A stretch of 64,000 nucleotides of DNA from Casuarius casuarius (Eukaryota; Chordata; Aves; Casuariiformes; Casuariidae), in the NCBI GenBank assembly GCA_003342895.1, contig PTFA01000024.1:1568932-1632931 (forward strand), in the 5' to 3' direction. This document shows, piece after piece, positions 23,440-36,500 of this stretch. Made by a program: the position numbers and the translations under genes. The first letter of the stretch is position 1. Each line of letters opens with the position of its first letter. The notes under the pieces are model-generated. The model searched no databases, was not told the DNA's origin, and saw only the letters and a list, made by a program, of their open reading frames with translations.

Positions 23440-26400
23440 ACTTAAGCTGCATTTTGTGGCAGTTTGTAAGAGTTACTCCCAGCATCACTTATTTTTAGGC
23501 AAATACAAGACATCTCTTAGAGAAAAATCTAAGGAAAGATCAACCTCTTAATGAACCCCTCAGCTATTCCTTACAGCATATTTGTCAAAGCACCTCTGGA
23601 ACCACCAGCATTTCTCTACTCTGAGCAAAAGCCCCACCTAGGATAGCTATATCCCCTAGCAGCAGAATATTTTGAGCCTTGGCCATCCCGTAACATTAAT
23701 TATCTCCTTTAGGGCTTGTTCCTCAGCAGTCATACACATTTCCTCTGTAAAGCTCGCAATGTAAAGTACACTTTGATACATAACCTAATTCTGAACCTAG
23801 ATGAACTACACTTATTTCAAGTGCGTGCTCACCTACCAAATTTTCCCCAGGTTTCTATTCAACTTTTAAGTTTCCTTTTGCAACTTACTGGGGCTCTGTT
23901 TTAAACTATTCTATTTATCAGTAAATATAAGCCATTTATGATCGATTTTAATGGAGTGACACAAACTAGTGGCCTCCAATTCTGGCCACGCTGCTATAAG
24001 AAGATGGCAACAATACTTTTTTTGAGAAATGTATTTAGGCTCAGCCAAGATCAGTGCTTACTGAAGTCCTAAGTCAAACTTACTTAGATAATTAAACTAC
24101 TGATAAAAAGGAGCAATAAAGCTAAGTAATCAGGAGTACATGAGTGAACATGGCTCACAGTAGACAGATTTCATATTACCATAAGAAAGAGGCTAAGTCA
24201 ATACATCTTAGGCAGCAAGAATTTAGACAGATCTTTGCCTTCTGTTCATGAACATTTGTGCTCACCGAGTTTCACTTACAGTGTGGTGAAATACCACATT
24301 AAGCCAGAAAATACTGTTGAGTTGTCCACTTGCTAGCCAAAAACCTAACTTTCTCCAACTAGAGTTTAACATTGATTATGAATTTGGAGCTGATTTGGAG
24401 CAACCTCCATATGCTTTAAAAAGACTTCTTACATTTTATCAGCAGGCAGCATTTTTGGATACTGCTTCAACAAAGATAGTCATCACTGAATGAAGGTGAT
24501 GCTACATTTTGCATTCATAAGAGACAATAAGAGAGAATTTTGTTTGCGATTTTGCTGTTCCTCTATGCCACATTTTTGAGCTATTCAAGTCAAAATTTCC
24601 TCATACAAGCAACAAGAGACATAAAAAGAAGCAGGGAATAATGGTCTGGCACATTCAGAAAGCCAGTTCTCAAAGGCAGGCCCAAAGCAAAACATAAGTA
24701 CATACTGTTTTAAGTTTTAAATTTGTCCAAGAAGCAGAGAGCTACTGCTGTTTTTGAAACACAACAGTTCAAAAGTGTAATGAATAACAAAGAGTTGAGC
24801 AGATATTTCACACACAGGAAGAAGAAAGAAAAACAAAAACAGCACTAATTTCTCAAAAATCCGCATACCAGCTAAATATATTGTACAAAGGGTGAAATCC
24901 AAATGGTCTATGAAAGTCAGCCATCTTAAATCAAGCTCACTCACTTTCCTTTCACTTCTTGGTGCTAGTATTTCCACAGGAAGATTTATGTGGCAGGAAT
25001 CTTAGTTTTTGGGGGTCTTCATTATTATTCTTGTGTAAAAAGATGGGAAAGCTTTTAAAAACTGGTTTTAAAGCACTCCTGAATGTAGCCTTTCCATTAT
25101 TCTTGATTACACAATGCAAGTTATGAGACGATCTAGATAAACAGAGTTGGCACAAAAGAGAACTTTGGTTTCATTATAGCACCAGCTCCAGCAGGGAGTC
25201 AAACCAGATGGTACAAATATAAATTAAATACTAATCCTGTACCACAGGATTTCTTTTCTTAAATGTTACTCTTTAATGTTCAAAGAAAAGTGAGGAGTCC
25301 TTATGGATATCAAGAAGGTAACTTGCTCAGCTCTGGCACAACAGTCTACCAGGGCTAGAACTCAAAGGATGCATAAGGGGTGAGTCTCAACAGGACTCGA
25401 TAAGAAGTCAGACCTCATTAACTGCTTCATTTGCGTGTTTGTTTCCAGAACCTGCTACCAGAGCAGATAACAGTGGCTTTATAGCAAGTATTAGATCACT
25501 TGCCAGCAACATGCCTTTACCCTCCTTAGTCTAAGTGGATGCAAAACCACATCTCTCCTCCATCAAGACAACACCCTAAATAATAGGGCAATTGAGGGAC
25601 AGACCACACTGTCATTTTCCAGGTGCTACTGGTTTAGAAAGGAGCAAAAACTTCATGCAAACATTCAACACAACACAAGCTGGCTAGAAAGAGGGTATAG
25701 AAGAAACAGGATTACATGGTCCAGTAACTGAGACGCCTTTTTTAAGGAACCCAGGACATCCATTTCTGCACTAAAGTTTATTTACATAATCTGCAATGAG
25801 CAACCAGTGTAAACAAATGGAGAAAAAACCCACAGGAGTAGTACCAAGATCAATAACCAGGTCATAGCCCTTTTCAGAGAAGGGCTCTAACCATAAGACT
25901 GTGGCCAATTCTACTTCCCCATTCTTTGCTAAAGCAAATTTGAACTAGTAGTCTGAGTTGGGTCCAACTCTCTTATTTCTTATGCAGTGTTGTAGTCAAT
26001 ACGGTACCAAAACAAATGGGTGACAGCATCACCACCTTTGCCAGAGTTTAAAGAATAGCTTTAAAGAGTAGCTGCTGCTACCCCCCGCTCCCACCAAGAG
26101 ACTGATCCTCACATACTTGAGTTTTGAACTTCCCAAAGACTCAAGTGGAGTTGCACATAAACTGTATGTGGGCTCAGGACAGGTATAACAAACTAGATTT
26201 CTCTGTTGTCAATCAACACAAGTGGCAGGAGAAGTTGTGTGTGTTTACAGCAGTGCAGTTACCAAGACGGTACTTAAAATGTAATTCTGTTTGTAAAGTA
26301 GTCGCTTGAATTACTATGCACTTTTGCTCAATTACGCTCCTTCAGTCCAGTCCCATACTAGATGGGTTATGATTTACACAAGTACATTTTCTCCAATGTA

Positions 26401-29400
26401 AGCAAGCACCAAGCTTTTATACTGAGATCTCACAGAAAGATCACTGAAACTGCACAGCCACCTTATGGGACAGTGGGGTTCGGCACTGGTGTAGGGGCCC
26501 GCTCGCATGGCTCAGCAACCATAACCTCTGCGAAATGTGGTGAATACAGAGGGGACAGAAATTCATCAGGGGAGATCAGTCTGAGTGACCGTTCCAGAAC
26601 AAAGCTGCTTTTTACTTCAGACATATCTTTCCACATTACCTCTCAAGATGTGAATTTTTAACTGGGAGTCAATATCAAAGAGTTGATTTCCTCTATTGAG
26701 TATGACTAAAATATTCAGCTCTGTAACTGCTCTTGGCTAGATAATTGTGAGCTAGCCGTTTATTCTGTGCTCAGAAAGTGAAGTCACCACATTGGCTCCT
26801 TACATCTAGTCAAAAAGAGTTTCTAAAGCATGCCAGCAGCACAGATCCCAGTGAGATCTTGACAACTTCCTCTCAAGATGACAAGTGAGCTTTGGCCTTT
26901 TCATCCCAGAGGTGAAAGCAACCTGGGCAAAAAAAATTTACAAAGAGGGAGCAAATTGCAAAGCTGATGGGCCTTTTTCTGAACTATTGCCCACACTTTC
27001 AGGTGGGGGCTGCAACTAAAATATTCTCAAATTCCCACTTGGGGGGCAGAGGGAATAAGTAGGGAGCATACACAGAAGGAAACTCTTGTTGGTTTACTGA
27101 CACCGATCACCAGTTTACTGCCAACTAGCAGATAACTTATTCCTCCTCTCACCCTAGGGATGGGAATGTGGACAAGTGTGCAATCAGGTCTGAAGGATGT
27201 GAAGGACTGAGGGAAGAGGCTCACGTTCAAGCAGATTTCCTATAAGCAGTCATCTGTTAAACAAAGTCCTGTTTCAAAACGAAGGCAAACCAGTGCAGGA
27301 TTTCATTGCCTGTTTTATGCAAAGGGATCTTTTCATGCTGCGTTCCAAGGGAACAGCAAGTTTTCACTTCCCACCAGACAGCTGGCCAATGCTTTAGACT
27401 GACACGAGGCAAACCAAGTATGACCTTCATCCCTCCAACGTCTTCCGCATGCATGAGGAGTACAGGGAAGCGTGGCCCAAAGAAGGTAATCCAACACTAA
27501 TGCTTAGTGTTTCTTACCCAGTTTGTCTTAGACTTGTTCAGTTCAGCATCTTTATCAGAAGGTTTTTTGCAAAAATGAATAATGATGGGCTCATCTGCAG
27601 ACTGATTCCTAGAATACCAGCACAGCATGGGTTGACATTAAATGTATCAAAATAAACAAACATCTGAATTCTCATCCAATTGAATGCTGCAAAGGAAGAT
27701 TAGAACTCTACTGTTTCCTTTTATCCATTTTTTTCTGTAGAACTAGTACTAAACTGAGTTTTGCTTTAATACCAGCCATCTGTATCACATATACTGTAAC
27801 CTGATTAAATGTAATTGTGTCTTGGGTCCCGATTTGATTAATTAACCTCCAGAGTTATGTATGCAACCAAAGTAAATTTCATATTTTATTCGGTTAAAGA
27901 TGTACAACTACATAAAAGATTTCATATTTCAGAAATTAATTTCCTTTTGTAAAACAAAATATTCCAGATAAAATCATTCTCAGAATTTGAAACTATTTGG
28001 AGTTCTTTTATTACAAAAAAGTCTTTTACTCATCTTTTCAGAGACAGACACTTCTGCAAAACATAGCAAAGCTACAAAGACACGGATTTCATCTCTCTGG
28101 ACTGGTTGGCACAATGAGCAATTCTGGCACCGGAGATAAGTTATCTCACATTTTCTGTAAACATGATTAGTATTTACAGGCTGCAGTGGTACAAGGAACA
28201 TACTGTGGTGTTTAACATTATATTAGGATTAAATAGGTGCTTCAGTTACCAGACTTTAACACACCGAACTTTGGCACTTAAACTCATAGGTAATGTACCT
28301 ACTACAGTACAGAGTTGGGTTGTGTGTGTGTGTGTGGGGGGGGAATAGTTTAAAAAAGTAGTCCTCTAGCCTGCCTCTCTTTATGGTGTCTCTAATGAAA
28401 CCAAAAAGCAGGTTTGTGGGAAGAGTATTAGCTATATTGCTATTGCATGTCCCACTTAAATCTATAAGGTGAGTTCTGCCAGTGGACTGAGTTTCAAATT
28501 TGTACTGCAACTTCCTCAGTCAAAACAGTTAATTGTGAGTGAATTTTAGATGCTAAAACCAGAGCAGAATGCAACTGCTACCAGATAAGACCTAAGCTAA
28601 AGACACTCTGCACATGAGTATGTTGCAGATCATTCTGTACAAAACAGAAAACCTGATACCATAAAACTTCTTGGATTCACATCTTGATAACTCAGAAGGG
28701 TACATCTGAGCCCTCAGATAACTGGCTTTTAAGTTCAGTTTCACTGTATCTTTTCTTAGTTAAGGCTAGGAGTTTAGGGCCAGACAGCAGAGCAGAGCAT
28801 GAGAACAGTTGAAAGCTGCCCCAGAAGTATTTTGGTCCCCTTGTCTAGCACTCCGAGAGCAATTTTCAGGCATCACATGTGACTAAAAGAGGGCACAGCA
28901 GCAAGGGCTGCATCGCTGCTCCTGGCTCTTGTTTAGCTTAATTTACAAGGATCCACCTGCCCAGACGCCATTTGTCAAGCTCCTCAGCTTCTCCCTCACT
29001 TCCATATCAACAGGCAAGTGCCGAGCACTAATTTTTCTAGTTTATGTCTCAGTTATGATACTTAACTCACCAGAGAAGACTTGACAGTAGCTGTCTGCCA
29101 GCCATAAACAGCAGCAAATCTGTGCCTGTTACTTTTTCAAAGTGCTGGTTTTTCTCTTGTGTTGCAGCCCTACTGCTTTCAGTACACTGAAGTAAGTGCG
29201 AGGAAAACCTGGCCCGCCAATTCTCAGGACCACTACGACAGTCCTTCAGCTCATCTGTTTCTCTCTGCCCTCCTAGAAGGAACAAGAGCAAAGAGAATAC
29301 ACAGCATCACATTATAATGGTGGTGTGGCATTTAACCACAAGGTCTAACGGGACCCTGGTTTTGAGTCCTATTAGAGAGGCAATGAGAAAGGTTTTGCTT

Positions 29401-30240
29401 CCCTTGTCCCTTTACCAGTCTTTACAGAATCAGAGAAGATGCTTCCCCCTTTCTTTCTTGTGCCCAGCTGATTGCACGGCATGTAGCCACGAAGTTTGGC
29501 TCCTGTTTCCACATCCAATTATCCACCCATATTGCTGTCAATGACATTTCAGTTTCTAATAGAGAACTCGGCTCAGCAGAAGCCCTTTAACTCAATGCTT
29601 ATCATTAGATTGGGATGACTGAAGAAATACATCACACGACGTTAGAGAGCGCTATTGCAAGCAAAACACTGATGAGAACCAGAATTAAAGTTTGTTAGTA
29701 TGATCCAGGATAACAGAATAGTGCTGTTACGCAGCAAGCAGGAAAGCCAAATTGCCCCTTGCAACTTCAATGCAACTTCAAGAATTAGCTAGCAAGCTGC
29801 TGTGCCGCATGCTGCGGCAGGAAATGCCGACATTAACGCATATATGGATTGAGGATAACAGACTTCAAGAACTCCTGCCTAAAAGCAAGACCCACACTCT
29901 TCCCAGTCTCTCTGGCATGAGGATCCTGATAATGTCTGAATCACTGAAATCCACCTAGGGAGGGACAAGGAGCACAATCTCTGCTCCTTAGCCAGTGTAG
30001 TGCTGAGCTCTATAGGAATACTTTGCCTGCCTCGGGGGACAGGAAGGGTGTGGGATGCAGGAGGCAGAAGACCGATTGATTCATAATTGCTCCTCTCTTC
30101 AAGCGAAACGCATCTCCTGTTTTAGAACAGATAGGCAAGAGATCCAGGATAAGCCTAGGGAATTAAACTATTGCACTTCCACAGGGAAGGTCCCATAAGA
30201 AGCTCTTAATAAACTCCATGTACTTGGCCACTGCTCCAGA
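23440..30240. other. Non-coding; no gene seen
   Basis: Seven kilobases of AT-rich sequence contain only short unremarkable frames. The only structured item is the (TG)8-G8 tract at 28321-28343. A minus-strand donor-like CTAGG|GTGAGA near 27153 lacks a convincing partner. Confidence 0.6.
28319..28343. repeat. (TG)8 followed by G-run
   Basis: A short (TG)8 microsatellite (28321-28336) runs directly into G8. It lies in no recognised gene. Confidence 0.95.
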
Positions 30241-30246
30241 CAGCTA

Positions 30247-30278
30247 AACAAAAAACAAAAAACAACAAAAAAAACCCC
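30247..30278. repeat. A-rich CAAAAAA low-complexity tract
   Basis: Repeated CAAAAAA units end in A8. Simple sequence only. Confidence 0.85.
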
Positions 30279-31010
30279 TTCAAGTCGACCTTCTTTTTGA
30301 CACACTCAAAGAAGACAGATAGCACAAGCTATTAGCTGAAATGAAAACACAATCCAAGAGAAAAGAGCTGCAGAAACGTGACAAATGACTTAAGGATAGG
30401 AAAGACGAATGGACTACAAGCTAGCCAAGAGAATGCAGCACGAAAGAAGTTTTTACCCACAAGGCCTGGCTCTCTCTTGCAGCTTAATTCCAGCAAAGAA
30501 CAAAAAAAAACCAATAACATGGATTTGTATATTTAAGGAAGAGACTTCCAGAAACCTTTAAAAATCCAAGAGTCTTCTGTGTATTCACAGCCTGACTCAC
30601 AGCCCAGGCAAGTCCACAGGAGCTTCCTATTTACACCAAAAGGCAGTCAGGGCCCTAAAGGCAAGATGCCCGGTTCCCAGACTTCTTCCATCCGCGCTCC
30701 CGCAGAGGCCTGGCGCCCAGCTAGGATCGGGGCACACTTTCTCGATCCACAGGCGCAGAGTGGTGCCTCACAGACCAAGAGAAGGGGACAGGGGAAGGGA
30801 AGAAGCAGTGGGTGCTACAAGAACGAGCAAGTACGACGAGGCCTCCGCATAAGCCCACACAGCGGAGAGCAGCTTGTCAGCGTTCAGGGTGAGAGCCCGC
30901 AGCCCCAGGATTACAGGGCTGGAGCTGTTGCCTTTGCCAGCAGCTCCCCCTCGGATGCAAGTTTACCCCCGGGAGCCCGACTATACTGCACCTTCTGTTG
31001 GGTTGCTTGT

Positions 31011-31019
31011 TATAAATAG
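31011..31019 (+). promoter_or_regulatory. TATA-like box (TATAAATAG)
   Basis: TATAAATAG sits at the 3' side of the GC-richer block, preceded by GGTTGCTTGT. If active, initiation would fall near 31040. TATA-like strings are frequent in AT-rich DNA; the CpG-rich context is the only extra support. Confidence 0.18.
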
Positions 31020-31090
31020 AGGGATCATAACAGCGCTCAGCAATGTTCAGACCAAGGTGTCACAGCCATATATCAAAAGTGGACACAAGA

Positions 31091-31114
31091 GGGGAGGGGG
31101 CAGGAGGGGGGGGG
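31091..31114 (+). other. G-quadruplex motif
   Basis: GGGG-A-GGGGG-CAGGA-GGGGGGGGG satisfies the pattern of four G-tracts with short loops on the plus strand. It lies about 75 bases after the TATA-like site. Confidence 0.7.
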
Positions 31115-31509
31115 AAAGCGGTGTGTTTTTTCACCCCACCGTGTTGTGCCTTTCATGGTCTCTCCTGGCTTCACATCTGATGGTTTGCTTTTTCACCATG
31201 GACAGAGTCCAGGCCACAGCAGAAATTCCAGCCTGTTCCCAGCGGGGAGGGACAGGGAGAGGCAGCATAGCTTTTCCAGTCCCTTATTCTTATTCTGATC
31301 TAAATATAGGGGCCTATTCACCCCTAGGGAAGAGGAAAGACAAACAGAAACAACAAACAGGCAAAACACAGGAAACAAGAACAAGTCCTTCCCTTGATTT
31401 GCCGTGCAGCTCATGTTTTCATGTGCTCCTACCCATGCATGCTTTGAGAGGCAATTGCTAAGCAGAGAAATGGAAACCCAAGGCAAGGGCTGAACCACAC
31501 TTGACAACT

Positions 31510-33365
31510 TAAGCTTTTATAGTATAGCAGATGTCTCTATAAAAGGTTTATCATGCTCATCTCTATTATCAAAGAAAGTCTGTCAGAGAAGGATTCACAT
31601 AGTACTTATAAAGAGGTCTAAACTTTGGCTTTCTGTTTTTTTCTGAACAGTTCTGGCCACCCAAGACAACAGAAATATTGTGTTCAAGTATTACTAGGGA
31701 GCCAAATCCCGAGGTCTTAATTCAAGACCAAATTATCTCAACCTCTGCCTCCAGGTGATCTCTGAATAGGACATAGTATTAGGCAGCACTAATTAGAGAT
31801 GTACTGAATGGAAGAATGGCAACACTGAAAGCCCGTTCTGGTCAAGACAGCAGCATTTCACACAGCCTCCAAGTGATGTGCGACAGCAACAGCAGCAATC
31901 AGAAAGTAACTGCTGGAAACCAATTGATTTTGAAACACCAGGTTGTTCTCAGTCAGCCCCCAAAGAGGGGGGTCAAGGAGTGCTGCATCCTACAGGAGAA
32001 GGGGCCGGGGGGGGGAGACTGTAAGTTTTCTTCAGCTAGGGAGAACAGAAAGACGGAAAGCAGATACAAGCACAGAAGAGCCTGTGCTGAATGATCCAAG
32101 GCTGAAGAGGTAGGTTAGAGTTTCAGGAGCTAATTGGGTCCCTAATGAAAGGCCCAGTTTGGACTAGGAGGAGAAGGGACTGAGAACAACTCAAGGGAGA
32201 CAGAGGCTCCTGAAAGCAAATTAATCTTTGACAAAGTGGCAAGACTTGCTAAACAATAGCAGTTGTCCAGTCCAGACAGAAGACATCATTTCCTGAACTG
32301 CTGGATTCAGGAATAAAACTGGCACAAGAAGTTTCCGCTCCCCTTTCTCTCAAGGCTTGGCCATAACTTCATTGAACTGTATCTGAAGCGCTTCCCACCG
32401 CAGCCAGTTGGAAGTGGTGGCCGTGGGGCCATGCTGAGCTGCGGAGCAGCCCCCTGCAGCCTAAGCCCAGGCAGAGGATGAAGCAAACTGGTGTCAAAGT
32501 CTAGGCTCCAAGCTACTGCTGAACAGGATGTGGTTTTAGGCAAAACAAATTAAAAGCATGCTGAGTGAAAGAATAGCATGCACTAGGACTGCAACTTTGG
32601 AGGGATTCAGGTACAGAATAACCCTTTTTTCAGCGCATGCAAAGATTCATATCACACAACTGTAAACCGAATTTACAATTCAGACTGGCATCTCACAAAA
32701 CTGGGGCCCAAGGCATATGGCAGGAGGACTGATAATGTTCTGATGGGGTAATTTAGGATTTTTAAGTAACATCCATAAAAAGAAAAATTTCAGGCAGAAA
32801 AGAATGTGGAGCTCAGTATTAGAGTAACACAACTGCAATGGATTACAGCACTTTGTAATAGTATGCAACACCACCACATGGACAAAGATGATGGCAACAG
32901 CACCACGAGGTCAGAGAAATTTTTCTAGCAGCCTGCAAGCAAGTAAAGACTTGTGCCTTTCCCCCTGACTGCAGGTGGATGCCCAGAAGTGGTGCCAGAA
33001 ACGCTGATGTTAGCACTACAGAGGAGCTACAGGAACAGCAGACAGTCAGGAAATTAAGTGTATGGGTTAAAAGAAAATTATAAACAGACAAAACGCAATC
33101 CGCACTACCACCCTCTGGACACACTTTGGTAGCTAGTAGGCTGTTCGTACGCATTTCAAGTTGTGCATTATATTACTGTTTATTGCAGTTACTAGTTTGC
33201 TGGCAAAGGAAAAGGCGGGGAGCTGCACTTTTGAGAAGGTTGCCACAAGAACCAGGTGGCCCTAGACTTTCTGTGGAGCATAAAAGACATTACACAAAGG
33301 CCGTCCACAGCTGAAACTCATACCCTGAATGAAAGCCTTTCTGGCTCCAGGTAAACTGCACACTG
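31510..33365. other. Non-coding; no gene seen
   Basis: Short frames only. A GGGG-CC-G9 run lies near 32001-32015. Nothing is recognisable on either strand. Confidence 0.55.
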
Positions 33366-33370
33366 CTCAC

Positions 33371-33437
33371 CTCAGTCTCAGCACTTACACATATTAAGAG
33401 TCTTAGAGGGAAGACAGCCGAAAAGACTCTTCTCACT
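33371..33437 (-). CDS. Candidate 67-nt exon between good splice sites
   Basis: On the minus strand a strong acceptor (TCTGCCCTCCTTTTTCAG) ends at 33438 and a donor ACTGAG|GTGAGC follows 33371. One of three frames is open for 22 codons (VRRVFSAVFPLRLLICVSAE and onward). That frame also continues upstream as part of an 89-codon frame. No partner exon could be linked, and the peptide is not recognised. Confidence 0.15.
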
Positions 33438-33559
33438 CTGAAAAAGGAGGGCAGATTTTCCCAGATATGGAAGAAGACAGGATACCTTCCTAGAGATGGA
33501 CCTAGACTTCCCAGGAGATTAGGACCATCTCCACAGAACCCCCATTTCCACAAAAGCAT

Positions 33560-36500
33560 TTACATTGCAACTCTGGTCTCCCACACGAACACCAGCAAAT
33601 AGCTTTAGTGCAGTAACCTCCAGGCATAACTTCGACAGGCGCTCAAGACACTCCTTCATTTAAGGACTAAGAACAGCATTATGGCAAAATAGGATACCAT
33701 TTACCTGGCAGAGAGGTCCTGCAAACAGGACTGAATTTTACCCTCCCTGATATATGGTATAAAAGAAACATAACATAAAACTGGAGAATCTGATGGACCA
33801 TCTTGCTCTGAGCATTAATAATTCAAACGGTTTCCAAGTCCACTACTTTTCTAAAAACTTCATTAAAAAAAAAGTCAATGAGGGGAAAAAAATACATATC
33901 CATTTAGCATGGCCCTGCATTCAAACAGGTTCCTCATAATTAGAATGCAATAGCATTTTTTCTTCCCTTAATGAGGTGTTTATTTTCTAGAGGCACTATG
34001 TACATTAGTGTCTCATGGTTGTCCCTGGCTTTGTCATCACTGTTGTTGTGGAACAACCACTTTAACTCACAGAGGAATTGTCATTCCCCAAAAATATAAC
34101 AGCAAGTTTCCAGTTTTCACTTAGACGTTTTTTTTTTTTTTTTTTTTTTTTTAAGTAGCATCCACAGGAGGAACAACAGCTAAAGCCTTTTAAATTTTAA
34201 TTTCCAGCTAATACAGCATTCCCCTGAGTAATTCTACTCTGTGGTTTTAAATGCCTTTAGCATAGCAGAGATTAATTACTGGACAGATGACTCACAGGGA
34301 CACTTGGCTGCAGGGTGTTGAATTTTGTAATGGGAACGGAGATCTAGACACAACCCGAACTGTTTTGCTTTTTGCAGTATACAGTAACCCTCATGTTGTA
34401 AAGTTTTATCCATGTGCATTTGTCTTTATATGGGAGAACTATACCTTATGCTGAATGCAGCAATACGCTACTCATATAGTCAAAACTTTGTGGGACTGGA
34501 ACCTAAAAAAGAACGATTTGCTTTAAAATAAATTATACAAGAAAGACCAACTTCAGTTTTATAACTGAAGAGCTGATTTCTCCACATGACTATACATGCA
34601 TGCATTTATATACACACACAAAGCAGTTAGTCACCTTTGCATACAGAGCGCGCCCCGGGAGGTACTTGATTTTCGGAAACGCAAAGGGAGTCCCATACAC
34701 CTCCTACCATGCAGATGCCCCATGCTTGCTCTCAGCAGTGGCCAATTTTCTATGCTCGTGAGGCAAGGAGTCTCTTCTCATCATTTTAGTTCTCATTGGG
34801 ATCATTTGTACACGCACAGGCACACAAGGCTGCACTGTACAGTTGTATTTAGCTCTTGTGCTAGGACATGGTTTCAGTCTCCATTTTTGCCTGCATTTCT
34901 TATATGCCTTCAACAGTGCCAAGAGGGTGGAAAACACTACTGTTCACACAGTACTCAATATCTACCTTGCACTGAGGTAAAAGACTCCCTGGCAGTCTAG
35001 TAAAAACACCAAACAACAAGCACAACAAGCTCTCTCCCTTCCAGAGTCCCTCTTATTTGCTAAAGGCGAACAAACTCTGCTCCTTAGCTGCTACATTTTT
35101 AAGGTTCCTATATATAGTAAACTGAAGCTGCACTTGAGAGATTTTCCATTTTCTATTGTATCTGTCTAAAAAATAAAAATAAAAAGCACCACCACAAGAG
35201 CAGCATTTTTCAGAAGAAGGAATGAATTGCTCAGATACAGATACACTTATGCCAATAGAGAATTTCAGAAACCAGAGCAGGTAAGCAGGGCTTGATCTTT
35301 AATTCAGCCAGGCAACTTGCATGAAGAAAGATATGCAGGGCCTGTCTCCCACTCCACCTATACCCATTTAATGTGAACATTTGCATATATCTGGATTATT
35401 CAGGAATTTCCAAGTTTTATAAATGCCTCTTCATCAGTCTGAAGGCCAATTTTTCTTTCTGCATATAACATTCACCAGCAAAGCTATAAAGATAAAGATT
35501 ATGGGTTAAAATCTGTGACCCATGCAGTAATGCAAATACTTTATAATTCATTTACACGCCAACATTCCCAGCATAGCATTTCCCTGTAGAGGCAAGTATC
35601 TGAGCAACACCAGAGCCCTACGCTGCTGTTTGCTTCCCTCCTGTTACAGGGGACACAAGAGAAGCTGAGAAACAAGGAGCTTGTTGATGATTCTCCACTG
35701 ACACAGGACCCTTTGAGGATTGCTTTTTACTAGCTTTAACTAGCACTGACACTGAGAATTAGGGAGCCAGACTTGCTCTCTGGTACAGCTAGTCAAGAAT
35801 TTTCCAGTAAAACTGAGATTTTTGGAGGGTTTTCTGAAACCGGAAAATTGAACCAGACATTTTTTATTACTTCCTAGCACTTAGCAGAAGAGTTATTTCT
35901 AGATACCCAACAACAACTTCAATCCACATGTGCCTGTCCAAATCACTTATTTTTGCAATGATATCTAGCTCCTGCAAAGCTGTCATATGCAGAAGTAGAG
36001 GGTTACTGCTCCCCATCAGTCCATCCATCCCCTGGCAGACAGTGTGGCAAGTGAGCTCTAGCAGGCAAACCAAGGTGCAGACTCTGTGAACTGGCTCAAT
36101 TGCTGTACTTCATATAAAATAAAAACTCAATCCAAAGTGTCCCCTTTCCTTTAACCTCAAGCCAGGATCAGCCCTAAAAGGCCCTGCAGTCCTAGCACAG
36201 AGTAGAAAGCTGACTGAAAGCCCCGTCATTGAAAGGGCTTTCCTACCCATGCCAATGATCTTGACTTGGGGCAGACAGCGCTATCGCAGCCCACAACGGG
36301 CAAAGGACTGCTGATAAACTAGAAAGACAACAGAGGTTCCTACCTGAATCATCTCAGGGAAACAACAGTCTCCAAAGCTTCAGGCATTCCCAAAGTTGCC
36401 ATGGGATCAGACACCCCAAATGACCACGTCTCCACAAACACGCACAGCTCAGAAAACAAGCAGAAATCCACTCAGCCCTGGGAACACAACAGCAGCATCA

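Larger units (their letters stand above)
30579..31461 (+). other. GC/CpG-richer block with overlapping long plus-strand frames
   Basis: From about 30600 to 31300 the sequence is richer in G, C and CpG (CCGCGCTCCCGC, TACGACGAGG, CCCGGGAGCCCG). Two plus-strand frames overlap: 146 codons (30579-31019) and 195 codons (30874-31461), the longest in the window. A CAGG|GTGAGA donor-like site at about 30890 would end an exon of the first frame. A TATA-like TATAAATAG lies at 31011 and a G-quadruplex motif at 31091. Neither frame shows a known domain; the second starts MSAFRVRARSPRITG. This could be a promoter-proximal islet or lncRNA exon, or a GC-rich islet whose open frames are incidental. Confidence 0.3.
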
